Assembly (NCBI GenBank): GCA_046347015.1
Contig: JAXMHA010000023.1
Span: forward strand, 1-46,319
Reading direction: 5' to 3'
Length of the DNA: 46,319 bases
Source of the DNA: Dokdonella_A sp046347015
GTDB lineage: Bacteria > Pseudomonadota > Gammaproteobacteria > Xanthomonadales > Rhodanobacteraceae
Shown: positions 19,157 to 27,921 of the stretch, in pieces
Numbering within the stretch: position 1 is the first letter of the stretch
Layout: each line of letters starts with the position of its first letter
Translations under genes and position numbers: made by a program
The notes under the pieces: model-generated
The model's input: only the letters and a program-made list of their open reading frames with translations
Database searches by the model: none
Told to the model about the DNA's origin: nothing

Positions 19157-21007
19157 TCAGATCTGGTCGCGCAACGTGACTTCGACTTGCCGCGTCCGCG
19201 TGCCGTGCCGAATCGCGAACCGGACCACGGTTCCGGGTTTCCCGCCACGCAGCGCCCGCCGGAGTTCATGGACCGGTATCGCGTTGGCCGGCTTCCCGTC
19301 CACGGCGGTGATCACGTCGCCGACCGCGATTCCAGCTTGCTCGGCGGGACCGCTCGCCGTCACGTCCATCACCTGCAGGCCGTCCGCGACGGCGTTGATC
19401 CAGAGGCCGGCGCGATCGTAAGTGCCGATGTCGGCCACGGGTTCCGGCAGCGGTTTCAGGTACATCACGTGCTTGCCATAGTCGAAGGTGACGACGAAGC
19501 GCTTCAGGATGCCGCCACCGATGTTGCCTTGGTACGCTGGTGTGGCCAACGCCCCCTTCTTCTGCAGCGAGAGCGCGGTGACGACATCCGTGATCTTCAG
19601 CGGCCCGATCGCGAGCTCACGCCCTCGCGTGACGTACGCGCGAGACGCACCACCGACGCCCCAGCCCGCGACAGCGACGACGCCCTTCGGGTGTGAAGCC
19701 CGCAAGCCATGTCGTTTCGCGAATGGACCGGTCAGGGTCAACTCGTCACGCGCCCCGGTGTCGATATCGAACTTCGCGGGGATGCCCTCGAACGCTCCTT
19801 CGACTTCCGGGTTGTTGCCGTTGAACACGAAGGGGATCGGGGTGCCGGCTTCCTTCGGATCGAAGTGCCGGGGGTCGATCAGCGTGATGGTGTGTGCGCC
19901 ATAGTCGATGCGGGTGACGAAACGCTTGAATACGCCGAAGCCGACCATGCCTTCGATGTCCACGCCTTCCACGCCGCTGGCGATGAAATCGAGCACGCCG
20001 ACGACCTGATTGACGAATGTCGCCTCGCCGATGCGCAGCGATGCCACCTTCGCCAATCCGTAATCGGCTGCCTTGTCGCCCACGCCCGTCGCCGCCATCG
20101 TGCCTTCGGTTGCAATCCCGAGCGACTTCGCCGTGGATGGCACGAGGATGTTTTCGCCGCCGGTATCGACGATGAACTGCAACGGGCCATGCCCGTTCAC
20201 CCAGGCGTCCGCGTAAATGTGATTGTTGATCAGCCGGAACGGCAGCGTGGTTTCGGTCGCGCCACCGGCAATCGACATGTCCTCCACTTTCGATCGTGGC
20301 GGCGCGTACGCCAACCCGGGCTGCTCCGGCAGGAACGCCGCGGAAGTAACCGTTGCGGTCAACAGGTACTGCTGGCCGTGCCCGTCGTCGATCACCATCC
20401 GGTACGGTACGCGGGCACCATCGACGGCCCGGTAATCGGAGAAATCGATGGCGTGGGTCTCTCCGCCGACCGCCAGCACCGTGCGCACCAGCAGGTGCGA
20501 TGAGTCGTCGAACCATGCCTGGAACGTCAGGCCGCCCTTGGGCGTGATCTCGAGCACGGCACAGTTCGACGTGCCGCAAGGCTGGTCGCTCGCGGCTTTC
20601 ACCGTGGCCCCGCCAAAGCCCGGCTGCCACCACAGGTTGGCAGTCTGGTAGGCCTGGTTGATCGCCCGCGGCAGGGCATCGCCGCCTAGCTGCAGGTTGA
20701 CTTCGCCATTCGGACCCTGCGTCCAGGCGTCCTTGCCGTCGAATCCCTGCGCGCCGCTCGCCGGGCCGAGCCTGTAGTGTTCGGTCGAATTGCCGGTGCG
20801 CAGGTCGGCGATCGATGTGAACGTGCCGGTCATGCCCTGGCCCGATACCCTTGATTCCACTTTCAGCACGGCCTTGCCACGCCATGCTTCGCCGCCGCTG
20901 GCCGCGTGATGAGCGGCCAGGACTGCCGCCGGGTCGGACGCCGCACGCACGCTGCCAGAGACCAGCACGAGCACGACTGTCAGGGTGATGCAGGCCTTTC
21001 GATGCAT
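19157..21007 (-). CDS. Exported aspartic protease-like protein with two retropepsin-type halves and a C-terminal PDZ domain
   Basis: This 616-residue protein has a signal peptide (MHRKACITLTVVLVLVSGSVRA). Residues about 25-250 resemble an outer-membrane lipoprotein-sorting/LolA-like beta domain (YRLGPASGAQGFDGKDAWTQ). Two aspartic-protease half-sites follow: VDTGGENI with Asp281 and DIDTGARDEL with Asp416. This gives a single-chain enzyme with two DTG loops, like a fused retropepsin dimer. The last about 80 residues form a PDZ domain (SGPAEQAGIAVGDVITAVDGKPA). The substrate is unknown; location is periplasm or surface. Its stop faces the aceE fragment. It starts a run of exported proteins. 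Confidence 0.85.
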   Translation of the reverse strand: MHRKACITLTVVLVLVSGSVRAASDPAAVLAAHHAASGGEAWRGKAVLKVESRVSGQGMTGTFTSIADLRTGNSTEHYRLGPASGAQGFDGKDAWTQGPNGEVNLQLGGDALPRAINQAYQTANLWWQPGFGGATVKAASDQPCGTSNCAVLEITPKGGLTFQAWFDDSSHLLVRTVLAVGGETHAIDFSDYRAVDGARVPYRMVIDDGHGQQYLLTATVTSAAFLPEQPGLAYAPPRSKVEDMSIAGGATETTLPFRLINNHIYADAWVNGHGPLQFIVDTGGENILVPSTAKSLGIATEGTMAATGVGDKAADYGLAKVASLRIGEATFVNQVVGVLDFIASGVEGVDIEGMVGFGVFKRFVTRIDYGAHTITLIDPRHFDPKEAGTPIPFVFNGNNPEVEGAFEGIPAKFDIDTGARDELTLTGPFAKRHGLRASHPKGVVAVAGWGVGGASRAYVTRGRELAIGPLKITDVVTALSLQKKGALATPAYQGNIGGGILKRFVVTFDYGKHVMYLKPLPEPVADIGTYDRAGLWINAVADGLQVMDVTASGPAEQAGIAVGDVITAVDGKPANAIPVHELRRALRGGKPGTVVRFAIRHGTRTRQVEVTLRDQI

Positions 21008-21331
21008 GAGCGGACCTTCGTCTGGCGAATCCGGCAGCAAGTCGACCGCGATCCAGGCACGAAACCCGTGCCCGGGATGCGGGCCGGTGGGCGATTCCGT
21101 GTCATCGCCGGCGGCGTCGGCATTCTCCCGAACGGCTGCGCCGTATGCATGTGCAAGTCGTAACCCACAAGCGCGTGGCTTCCATCGTGTTCCCGGAACC
21201 GCAAAATCCTCGAGGGCCGGTCGTGCGCGGGCATGGAGTTCGCCCCACCTTCCGTGTTGGTGAGCCCGCGTGCGGAGTGCTATGGTCCCCGGGAGCGCGC
21301 CCGGTGCGGGTTTTGCGATGGAGGGTTCGAC
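21008..21331. other. 324-bp divergent intergenic region
   Basis: No gene is seen here. It must carry the promoters of the divergent aspartic protease and Asp-box protein. A candidate promoter for the latter is at 21257-21286; I see nothing else of note. Confidence 0.5.
21257..21286 (+). promoter_or_regulatory. Candidate promoter of the Asp-box protein
   Basis: TTGGTG (21257-21262), an 18-bp spacer and TATGGT (21281-21286) end 45 bp before ATG 21332. It is a moderate match only. Confidence 0.35.
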
Positions 21332-23566
21332 ATGAGCAACGCCAAGGGTCGCATCGGTCGCCTCGGTCGCCTCGGTTCCATCCTCGTCGCGACGTTCGCG
21401 TTGGCCATGGCGGCGCACGCGGCGGGAACCTTTGCGTTGTCGGTCGACGGCACGCTCCGGTCCGATGCTGCCGGTGCGCGGGCGCGCGCCGTCGCCGGCG
21501 CGCTGGCGCCGTTGCCGATTCGTCCGTCCGGGGACGCCAACCCGTCGTGGCGCGCGCTCGGGCCGTTCGGCGCCGACGTCTCGGCCATCGCCGCATCGCC
21601 GGTCGATCCGCAGCATGTGTATGCCGGCATCGCGCCTGACGACAGCGTCGGCGGTACGTTGTACGAATCGACGGATGGTGGCGCGACGTGGACGGAAGTC
21701 CCGGCCTTCCACGGCACCAGCGTGTTCGCGATCGCGTTCGCCCCGGACGGGCACGTCTACCTCGGAGCGCAGGACGGCGTGCACGACAGCGGCGACGGCG
21801 GCCTGACGTGGAACACCGAAAACCTCGGTATCGGCATCAACAATGCGGTGTTCGCGCTGGCGATCGATCCGTCCGATCCGCTGACGCTGTGGGCCGGGAT
21901 CACCAGCGCGCTCGGTGGCCAACCGGTCAACCTGATGCGTTCGGACGATGGGGGCGCGACCTGGAACGACATGACGCCGCCGGCCGTGAGTGGCGTCTAT
22001 TCGGGAACCGGCATCGCGGTGTCGCCGTCGTCGTCCGACACCGTGGTGGCTGTCTTCTCTGGCGATTTCGGGGGCGGCGCCGTGTTCGTCACGGCCGACG
22101 GCGGCGCGACGTGGGACGACCGCACCGGCAGCCTGCCGGCCAACCCGATGCGCGCGGTCGCGTTCGCCGGCAACCGCTTGCTGGTCGGCGGCGGGCAGTT
22201 GTTCGGGTCGGAGTACGTCGGGCTCTACGCGTCGGACGATCTCGGTGCGACGTGGGATTCGCTGTCGGACTCGTGGCCGCTGGCGGTCGTCAGCGCGATT
22301 GCAGTCGATCCCGTCGACGACCAGCACCTCATCGTGGCGACCGATGGCGCCGGCGTGAACACGACCGGCGACGGCGGCACGACGTGGCAGACCGGTGCCG
22401 ACGGCACGGCGGGTGTCGCCGCGCTGGCCGTGCAGTTCGCGCCCGACACCAATTCCAATGTCTATGTCGGCGCGCGGTCGCTCGGCGTGCTGCGCTCGAT
22501 GGACGGCGGCGGCTCGTTCACGACGTCGTCGGACGGCATCTCGCAACTCGCGCTGTACTCGATTGCCGCCAATCCGCTCGACCCGTCGGAGCTTGCCGTT
22601 GCATTCCAGGGCCTCAACAACGGCGGCGTCTACACGTCGATCGATGGCGGCACGACCTGGTTCAACGAACCGGTGCCCGGCACGCGCTACAGCGCGGTCG
22701 GCTTCGCGCCGGACGGCACGCTGTATGCGATCTCGAGCGGTCCGACGTCGATCGCGCAGGAAGGACTCTACCGGCGCAATCCCGACGACACCTGGACCTT
22801 GCTCGGCCCGGACCAGGGTCCGCAGTTCGAGTCGAACCTCGCCGACATGCTGTTCAGCCCCGACGACCCGAACCTGATCCTGCTCGGTGGCGGCGACTTC
22901 GGTGTCGCCGGGTTCGGATCGACGATCTGGCGGTCGGACGACGCCGGCACGACCTGGACCAAGGTCTACCTCGGCGCGGATTTCGACTTCGTCACCGATA
23001 TCGACCGTGTTGCCGACGGACAGGACCAGACGTTCATCGCGGCCTACGACGACACCAGCGGCGCGAACCTCGGCGGTGCGTTGCGTTCGGCGGATGGTGG
23101 CGTGACGTGGGATCCCGCGTTGAACGGTTTGCCGTCCGGCTACCTGCGCACGCCGATGCTGTGTGCCGTGGCGGGTGCGCCGCAGTCGTTCTTCCTGTCG
23201 TTGGCGACATCATCCAGCGTCGGGTCGCTGTATCGCACCGACGATACCGGCGCGACGTGGCAGGCGACAGGTTGGTCGGGTACGCCGCCGGTCGACGTCG
23301 CCTGCGATGCCGCCGATCCGCAGACGTTGTACACCGCGGCTTACGGTGCGGTTCCGGCCAGCCGCTCGATCGACGGCGGCGTGACGTTCGCGCCGTTCGA
23401 CAGCGGGCTCGACGGCGCCGGCACGCCGGTGAGGCTCGCGGTCGCCCATGCCGACGGCAGTGCCGCGGAAACGATCCTGATGGCGACCGGTTCCGGCAGC
23501 TATGCCGTCGATGTCGAGACGGTCGACGACACGATCTTCGCGGATGGGTTCGACGGACAGAAGTGA
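21332..23566 (+). CDS. Exported Asp-box (BNR) beta-propeller protein with DGFD tail
   Basis: This 744-residue protein has an N-terminal signal peptide (GRLGSILVATFALAMAAHA). I count about twelve Asp-box-like turns of the form S-x-DGG-x-TW (for example STDGGATWTEV, TADGGATWDDR, SIDGGTTWFNE, SADGGVTWDPA) spread through the chain. They indicate a large, probably two-bladed-ring or sortilin/Ycf48-like propeller. Sialidase catalytic residues (RIP and Arg triad) are not seen, so it is not called a sialidase. The C-terminus, DDTIFADGFDGQK, carries the short motif shared with the next two exported proteins. The role is unknown; it may bind extracellular ligands or the cell surface. Confidence 0.87.
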   Translation: MSNAKGRIGRLGRLGSILVATFALAMAAHAAGTFALSVDGTLRSDAAGARARAVAGALAPLPIRPSGDANPSWRALGPFGADVSAIAASPVDPQHVYAGIAPDDSVGGTLYESTDGGATWTEVPAFHGTSVFAIAFAPDGHVYLGAQDGVHDSGDGGLTWNTENLGIGINNAVFALAIDPSDPLTLWAGITSALGGQPVNLMRSDDGGATWNDMTPPAVSGVYSGTGIAVSPSSSDTVVAVFSGDFGGGAVFVTADGGATWDDRTGSLPANPMRAVAFAGNRLLVGGGQLFGSEYVGLYASDDLGATWDSLSDSWPLAVVSAIAVDPVDDQHLIVATDGAGVNTTGDGGTTWQTGADGTAGVAALAVQFAPDTNSNVYVGARSLGVLRSMDGGGSFTTSSDGISQLALYSIAANPLDPSELAVAFQGLNNGGVYTSIDGGTTWFNEPVPGTRYSAVGFAPDGTLYAISSGPTSIAQEGLYRRNPDDTWTLLGPDQGPQFESNLADMLFSPDDPNLILLGGGDFGVAGFGSTIWRSDDAGTTWTKVYLGADFDFVTDIDRVADGQDQTFIAAYDDTSGANLGGALRSADGGVTWDPALNGLPSGYLRTPMLCAVAGAPQSFFLSLATSSSVGSLYRTDDTGATWQATGWSGTPPVDVACDAADPQTLYTAAYGAVPASRSIDGGVTFAPFDSGLDGAGTPVRLAVAHADGSAAETILMATGSGSYAVDVETVDDTIFADGFDGQK

Positions 23567-23642
23567 CCTCGGGGCGTGGCAATTCGTTGCACCGCCCACA
23601 GCGACGGTTGCAGAATGCAAGGACGCGGTAGGGGAATCGAAC

Positions 23643-24623
23643 ATGGGTCGGCTGTCGATCGTACGATTCCTGTGGGCGGTGCCGGTGCTGGCGATCGTCG
23701 TGACGGCACACGCGGCCATTCCGCAATCCGAACGCGATGTGCTGCTGGCCCTGTACGCCAGCACCGACGGCGATCATTGGCGGAACCATAACGGTTGGAA
23801 CGGCGCGGCCGGCACCGAATGCTCGTGGTACGGAGTCACGTGCGACGACGCCCAGGAACATGTCGTGGGGATCGACCTGTTCCTCAACACGATGGGTGGC
23901 AGCTTGCCGTCGATTTCGAGCCTTGCCGCGCTCACGAGTTTCGACGTCTCGTCCAACCACATCACCGGCGCGATTCCGCCGCTGGATGCCCTGACGAACC
24001 TGGACGCCATTGATGTCAGTTACAACCAGTTGACGGGCAGCATCCCGCCGCTGGTCGCTTTGACGAATCTCGGGAATGCCAGCTTCGCCGTCAACTACCT
24101 GAGCGGGCCGATGCCGTCATTGGCGGGGTTGGAGCATCTGGCCCGTTTCGATGCGCACGGCAACTACTTGACTGGCTCGCTGTCGCCGCTGACAGACTTG
24201 CCAAACTTGCAAGACCTCGACGTCTCGAGCAACCGGCTGACGGGCCCAATCCCCTCGCTGACCGGCTTGACCTCGCTCACCTCCTTCCACGTCGGCTTCA
24301 ATCTGTTGAGCGGTTCCTTCCCGATACTGGACGGCATGACCAACCTGTACGACTTCGATGTCCGTGACAACCAGTTGACGGGACCCCTTCCGCCCTTTGG
24401 CTACACCCCATCCCTGTCCGGTCTCTACATCAGCGACAACCAGTTGAGCGGGACACTGCCCGAGCCGCCGGACCCGGACCAGCTGGATGGCTCTTTTGTC
24501 TGCCCCAACCTCTTCAATCCGGTGCCCAGCGCGGTGTGGGACAGCATCACGAATGTCCACCCATGGTACCGCGACTGCCTGCCTCCACCCGATTCGATCT
24601 ACGGCGACGGGTTCGACGGCTGA
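23643..24623 (+). CDS. Exported plant-type leucine-rich repeat protein with DGFD tail
   Basis: This 326-residue protein has a signal peptide (RFLWAVPVLAIVVTAHA). It has an N-terminal cap resembling the plant LRRNT domain (SERDVLLALYASTDGDHW...CSWYGVTCDD) and about nine repeats of 22-23 residues with the plant consensus N-x-L-(T/S)-G-x-(I/L)-P (for example SYNQLTGSIPP, SSNRLTGPIPS, SDNQLSGTLPE). A Cys pair near the end (FVCPN...YRDCLP) caps the solenoid. The C-terminus is DSIYGDGFDG. Such repeats bind proteins or peptides; the partner is unknown. It lies 76 bp after the Asp-box gene in the same orientation, so co-transcription is possible. Confidence 0.87.
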   Translation: MGRLSIVRFLWAVPVLAIVVTAHAAIPQSERDVLLALYASTDGDHWRNHNGWNGAAGTECSWYGVTCDDAQEHVVGIDLFLNTMGGSLPSISSLAALTSFDVSSNHITGAIPPLDALTNLDAIDVSYNQLTGSIPPLVALTNLGNASFAVNYLSGPMPSLAGLEHLARFDAHGNYLTGSLSPLTDLPNLQDLDVSSNRLTGPIPSLTGLTSLTSFHVGFNLLSGSFPILDGMTNLYDFDVRDNQLTGPLPPFGYTPSLSGLYISDNQLSGTLPEPPDPDQLDGSFVCPNLFNPVPSAVWDSITNVHPWYRDCLPPPDSIYGDGFDG

Positions 24624-24739
24624 TTCCAGGTACTACGCCTGCGCGCCGACGCCTGCGGGGCCCGCAAGGATGAACACCGATCGTTGACGCGGGCCCACTG
24701 GATGCTGGCGCATGGCGCGTCGCGCCGGCGTCACCCGAG

Positions 24740-27670
24740 TCAGGGGTCGAAGCCGTCGACGAAGATCACGTCGGGAAGCGTCTGTACTTCGTAGGCGCCG
24801 ATGTCGGCCGCGTTGCCGATGACGCGCGAAAACCCGGGGCCGCGCTGGTCGGTGGCGAAACCGAGTGGGTTGGCGCCGGTGTCGATCGCCGGGCTGCCCT
24901 GGGTGAGCGCCAGTGTTTCGGTCGGTCCACCGTTCCACGTCAACGGCTGCAGCAAGGGATTGTCTTGCAGCGTATCTGGCGGCAGCACGATGGCGGGGTC
25001 CGCGGCACCGATCAGGTTGTGGTCCCCGATCACGATGACATTGATCCCCGGCAACGCCGCGAGGTCCGCGGCGTGGGCTGGCGCCGGACCCGTCGCGTTC
25101 GACGCAATGATCGAGCTGTGCGTCAGCAGTCCATAAGCGGGGTATGACGAGAACGAATCGACGAAGCCCAGCGCACCGCCGTCGGTCGACGTATTGAACG
25201 CTACGGTGCTGTTGTACAGCGTCATGCTGGCAGCTGCGGCGACCGCCGCACCGAAGCGCGCGGTGTTGCCGGTCAGGGTGGTGTCGTAGAGGTTGATCGC
25301 ACCGCTCAAAGCGGGTTGTTGCCCGTAGAACATCAGTTGGGCAGCCACGCCGCCGCCAACGCCATCGGCGGTATTGCCGGAGAAGGTCGAGCCGGTGGCG
25401 ACGATCCAGGAAAATGCTGAAACACCGCCGCCGTTGGCGCTCTGGCCGTCTTCGGTGGCCGCAACCGAATTGCCGGCAATCGTGCTGTTGGTCAGGTAGG
25501 TTCGCGACGTGACGTAGACGCCGCCGCCGGCAGTCCGGTAACCCAGCTCCGCGTTGGCAACCGGGGCGCTCGCCACATTGCCGCTGACGATGCTGTCGAC
25601 CAGCGTTGCCGATTGCGCCCACAACCCACCGCCCGCGGCGACATTGCGATCGACGGCGGTGACGCTGGAATCGCTGATCGTCGTGTTCGTGAGTGTTACG
25701 CCGGGGCCGCTGACGCCACCACCACCACTGGTCCCCTCGATGCCACCGCCCAGCCGGCGGCTGTGGCAATCAGTAACCGTGACGTTGTCCAGGACCAGGT
25801 GCCACGAGAATCCCGTGATGCACGCGGCGGTGTCGTACTTGGCGCCGTGTGCGATCGTCAGGTTGGACAGCGTGATCGTGCCCGGATAACGGTATTGCCC
25901 TGCGCCGCCAAGCAGGAACACCGCCGACACGCCGTTGCCCGAGATCGTCAGCATGTCCTGACCGGGACCGTTGACCGTGACGGTACCGAGCGGATTCGGG
26001 CCGAGGAGGCTGGTGTCGATCGGGCCCTGTTGCAGCGTGATGGTGCTGCACGTGAGCCCGGTCAGGTCGATCGTATCGCCGTTTTGCGCCTCGGCTGCAA
26101 CGGCCCGCAAGGTGCCGGGTGAACCATCATCGGCACAACTCGTGACCGGCAGAAGCGTAGGAACGTGGCTGGCGGCAATGACCGGTTTGACAGGGGGAGG
26201 GAGCTCGCGCGAGCCCGGCGCCGGTGGCGGCTGCGTCTCGTACGCGCCAATGTCGGTGGCGCTGTCGTAGGTGCGGACGAAGCCGGGTCCCCGTTGGTCG
26301 ACATTGAAACCCAGGGGATTGAAGCCGTTGCCCTTCACTAGGCTGTTGGGCTGCGGCGCCATCGTCATCGAGCGACCACCATTGTCGGCCAGAGGCTGCA
26401 GCATCGGATCGCCACGCCGCGTGTCTGGCGGCAGCGTGACTACGTCATCATCAATGTCGCCGATGAAGTCCTGCGCGCCGAACACGGTCAGGATGGCGTC
26501 GGTGCTGAGGTCGACGGGGTACGTCGCGCCGGGGCCCGCCGTGTTGCCGGCAATGATCGTGCTCTCGAAGTCGGGCCAGCCGAGGACGAAGTAGTTGCCG
26601 TAGAAGTCACGCCGGTAGAGATTCAGTCGCACCGCGCCGCCTGCGGCGCCGTAGTTGTCGGCGATCGTGCTGTTGGCGATCGTCACCGGAAAACGGCTGT
26701 ACAGCGCGCCGCCGCTGCCCCCGGCACTGTTGTTGGCGATGGTCGAGTCCTGGATCGTGAAGTCGCCGTTGATCTTCCAGGACGGCCCTCCACTGAACAA
26801 ACCACCGCCGCTGCCATCGGCCGTGTTGTCCGCGATCAGCGAGCGGATGATGGTGACGTTGTAATTGACGTACACGCCGCCACCCTTCGTGCCCTGGCCC
26901 GGGATGGTGGCGAAGCACGTGTTGCCGGTGATGGCGCTGTCGACCATGATCAGGTCGCCGTTGACCCACAATCCGCCACCGCCTGTTTCATCGCCGGCTT
27001 GCGCGCCGGTCGTGCTGTTGCCGCTGATCGTGCTCCGGATCAGGATCGCGTCGCTGGCGAACGCACCGCCGCCATTTCCGGTCCAACCGTTGCCGGCGTC
27101 GAGCGATGAATCGGTGATGCTGCTGTCGATCATCGTCAAGTCACCGGCGTAGACGGCGCCACCCCCCCCGGAACCGGTACGGCAGTCGGTGACGTCGACC
27201 CGTTCGAGCACGACGCCCGCTTGCACGCTTCCGATGCAGGCGGATTTGCGAAACAGGTTGGATCCCGAGTGCCCGTGCGCAATCGTCACGTCGTGCATCG
27301 CGACGGTGCCGACGTAGAAGCCGAAGTAGAACACCGGTGACACACCGCCGCCGGAAATCGTCAACTGGTCACGGCCCGGGCCGAGGATTGTCAGGTCGCC
27401 ACTTCGTTCGACATCGATCACGCCGAGCCCGAGCGTGATCGTGCCGCAAGTCAATTGCGTCATGTCGACGACGTCGCCGTCCAGGGACGCCGCGATCACC
27501 GAGCGCAACGTGCCCGGCGTACCGTCATCGGCGCAGCTCGTGACGGGCAGGGTGTCGGCATGGGCGGTAGCGAAGGGTCCGCCGACAAACGGCGCACCGG
27601 CCAGCGCCAGCGCGATGACGGCGGTCAACGGACGGCGGTGGAGGCGTGATGACAGCGAAACGGCGCGCAT
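24740..27670 (-). CDS. Exported right-handed beta-helix protein, internally duplicated, with DGFD tail
   Basis: This 976-residue protein has a signal peptide (after RLHRRPLTAVIALALAG, cleavage near AHA-DTLP). It consists of two homologous modules. Each begins LPVTSCADDG(T/S)PGTLR, runs through parallel beta-helix coils of the type STI(S/A)GN and ends in a choice-of-anchor-Q-like element (QRGPGF...DIGAYE). The modules span about 40-490 and 505-960. A Pro-rich linker (PPPAPG...PPPVKP) joins them. The C-terminus is PDVIFVDGFDP, the tail of the two neighbouring proteins. GGGGAG lies upstream of ATG 27670. It may be an adhesin or a polysaccharide-active protein; no catalytic site is visible. Confidence 0.87.
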   Translation of the reverse strand: MRAVSLSSRLHRRPLTAVIALALAGAPFVGGPFATAHADTLPVTSCADDGTPGTLRSVIAASLDGDVVDMTQLTCGTITLGLGVIDVERSGDLTILGPGRDQLTISGGGVSPVFYFGFYVGTVAMHDVTIAHGHSGSNLFRKSACIGSVQAGVVLERVDVTDCRTGSGGGGAVYAGDLTMIDSSITDSSLDAGNGWTGNGGGAFASDAILIRSTISGNSTTGAQAGDETGGGGLWVNGDLIMVDSAITGNTCFATIPGQGTKGGGVYVNYNVTIIRSLIADNTADGSGGGLFSGGPSWKINGDFTIQDSTIANNSAGGSGGALYSRFPVTIANSTIADNYGAAGGAVRLNLYRRDFYGNYFVLGWPDFESTIIAGNTAGPGATYPVDLSTDAILTVFGAQDFIGDIDDDVVTLPPDTRRGDPMLQPLADNGGRSMTMAPQPNSLVKGNGFNPLGFNVDQRGPGFVRTYDSATDIGAYETQPPPAPGSRELPPPVKPVIAASHVPTLLPVTSCADDGSPGTLRAVAAEAQNGDTIDLTGLTCSTITLQQGPIDTSLLGPNPLGTVTVNGPGQDMLTISGNGVSAVFLLGGAGQYRYPGTITLSNLTIAHGAKYDTAACITGFSWHLVLDNVTVTDCHSRRLGGGIEGTSGGGGVSGPGVTLTNTTISDSSVTAVDRNVAAGGGLWAQSATLVDSIVSGNVASAPVANAELGYRTAGGGVYVTSRTYLTNSTIAGNSVAATEDGQSANGGGVSAFSWIVATGSTFSGNTADGVGGGVAAQLMFYGQQPALSGAINLYDTTLTGNTARFGAAVAAAASMTLYNSTVAFNTSTDGGALGFVDSFSSYPAYGLLTHSSIIASNATGPAPAHAADLAALPGINVIVIGDHNLIGAADPAIVLPPDTLQDNPLLQPLTWNGGPTETLALTQGSPAIDTGANPLGFATDQRGPGFSRVIGNAADIGAYEVQTLPDVIFVDGFDP

Positions 27671-27763
27671 GGTGACTTCTCCCCTGCAAGACCCGCCGGC
27701 GATGTCGATGACCGCCGCGTACGACCTCCTCGTGAGCGGATGGCATCGCGTCGTGCGGATCTG

Positions 27764-27769
27764 AGTATA
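27764..27769 (-). promoter_or_regulatory. Candidate -10 box of the beta-helix gene
   Basis: TATACT on the minus strand lies about 95 bp before ATG 27670, in the 251-bp gap after dinB. No good -35 is seen, so support is weak. Confidence 0.25.
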
Positions 27770-27897
27770 CGCAGGGGGCGACTACGCGGTCCCGAAGGCC
27801 GTGAAGCGTCGCACCCGGATGGCATCGGCCGATGGGCGACGGAGGTGTCGGCGGCAGGTACGCTTGGCCGCCGCGACGCGTATGGCCGCACGTGACA

Positions 27898-27919
27898 GCG
27901 CCACGCGCGGGCGTGGCGC
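27898..27919 (-). terminator. Hairpin just after dinB
   Basis: A perfect 8-bp stem (GCGCCACG / CGTGGCGC) with a 6-base loop lies two bases past the dinB stop codon on its strand. There is no T-tract, so it is a probable rather than certain terminator. Confidence 0.45.
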
Positions 27920-27921
27920 CC

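Noticed and set aside
18782..19696. Open frame containing the aceE fragment as a functional protein
   Set aside because: The fragment has no start signal, loses the aceE stop and continues antisense into the protease gene.
21332..23566. Calling the Asp-box protein a sialidase
   Set aside because: Asp-boxes are present, but the RIP motif and the arginine triad of sialidases are not seen.
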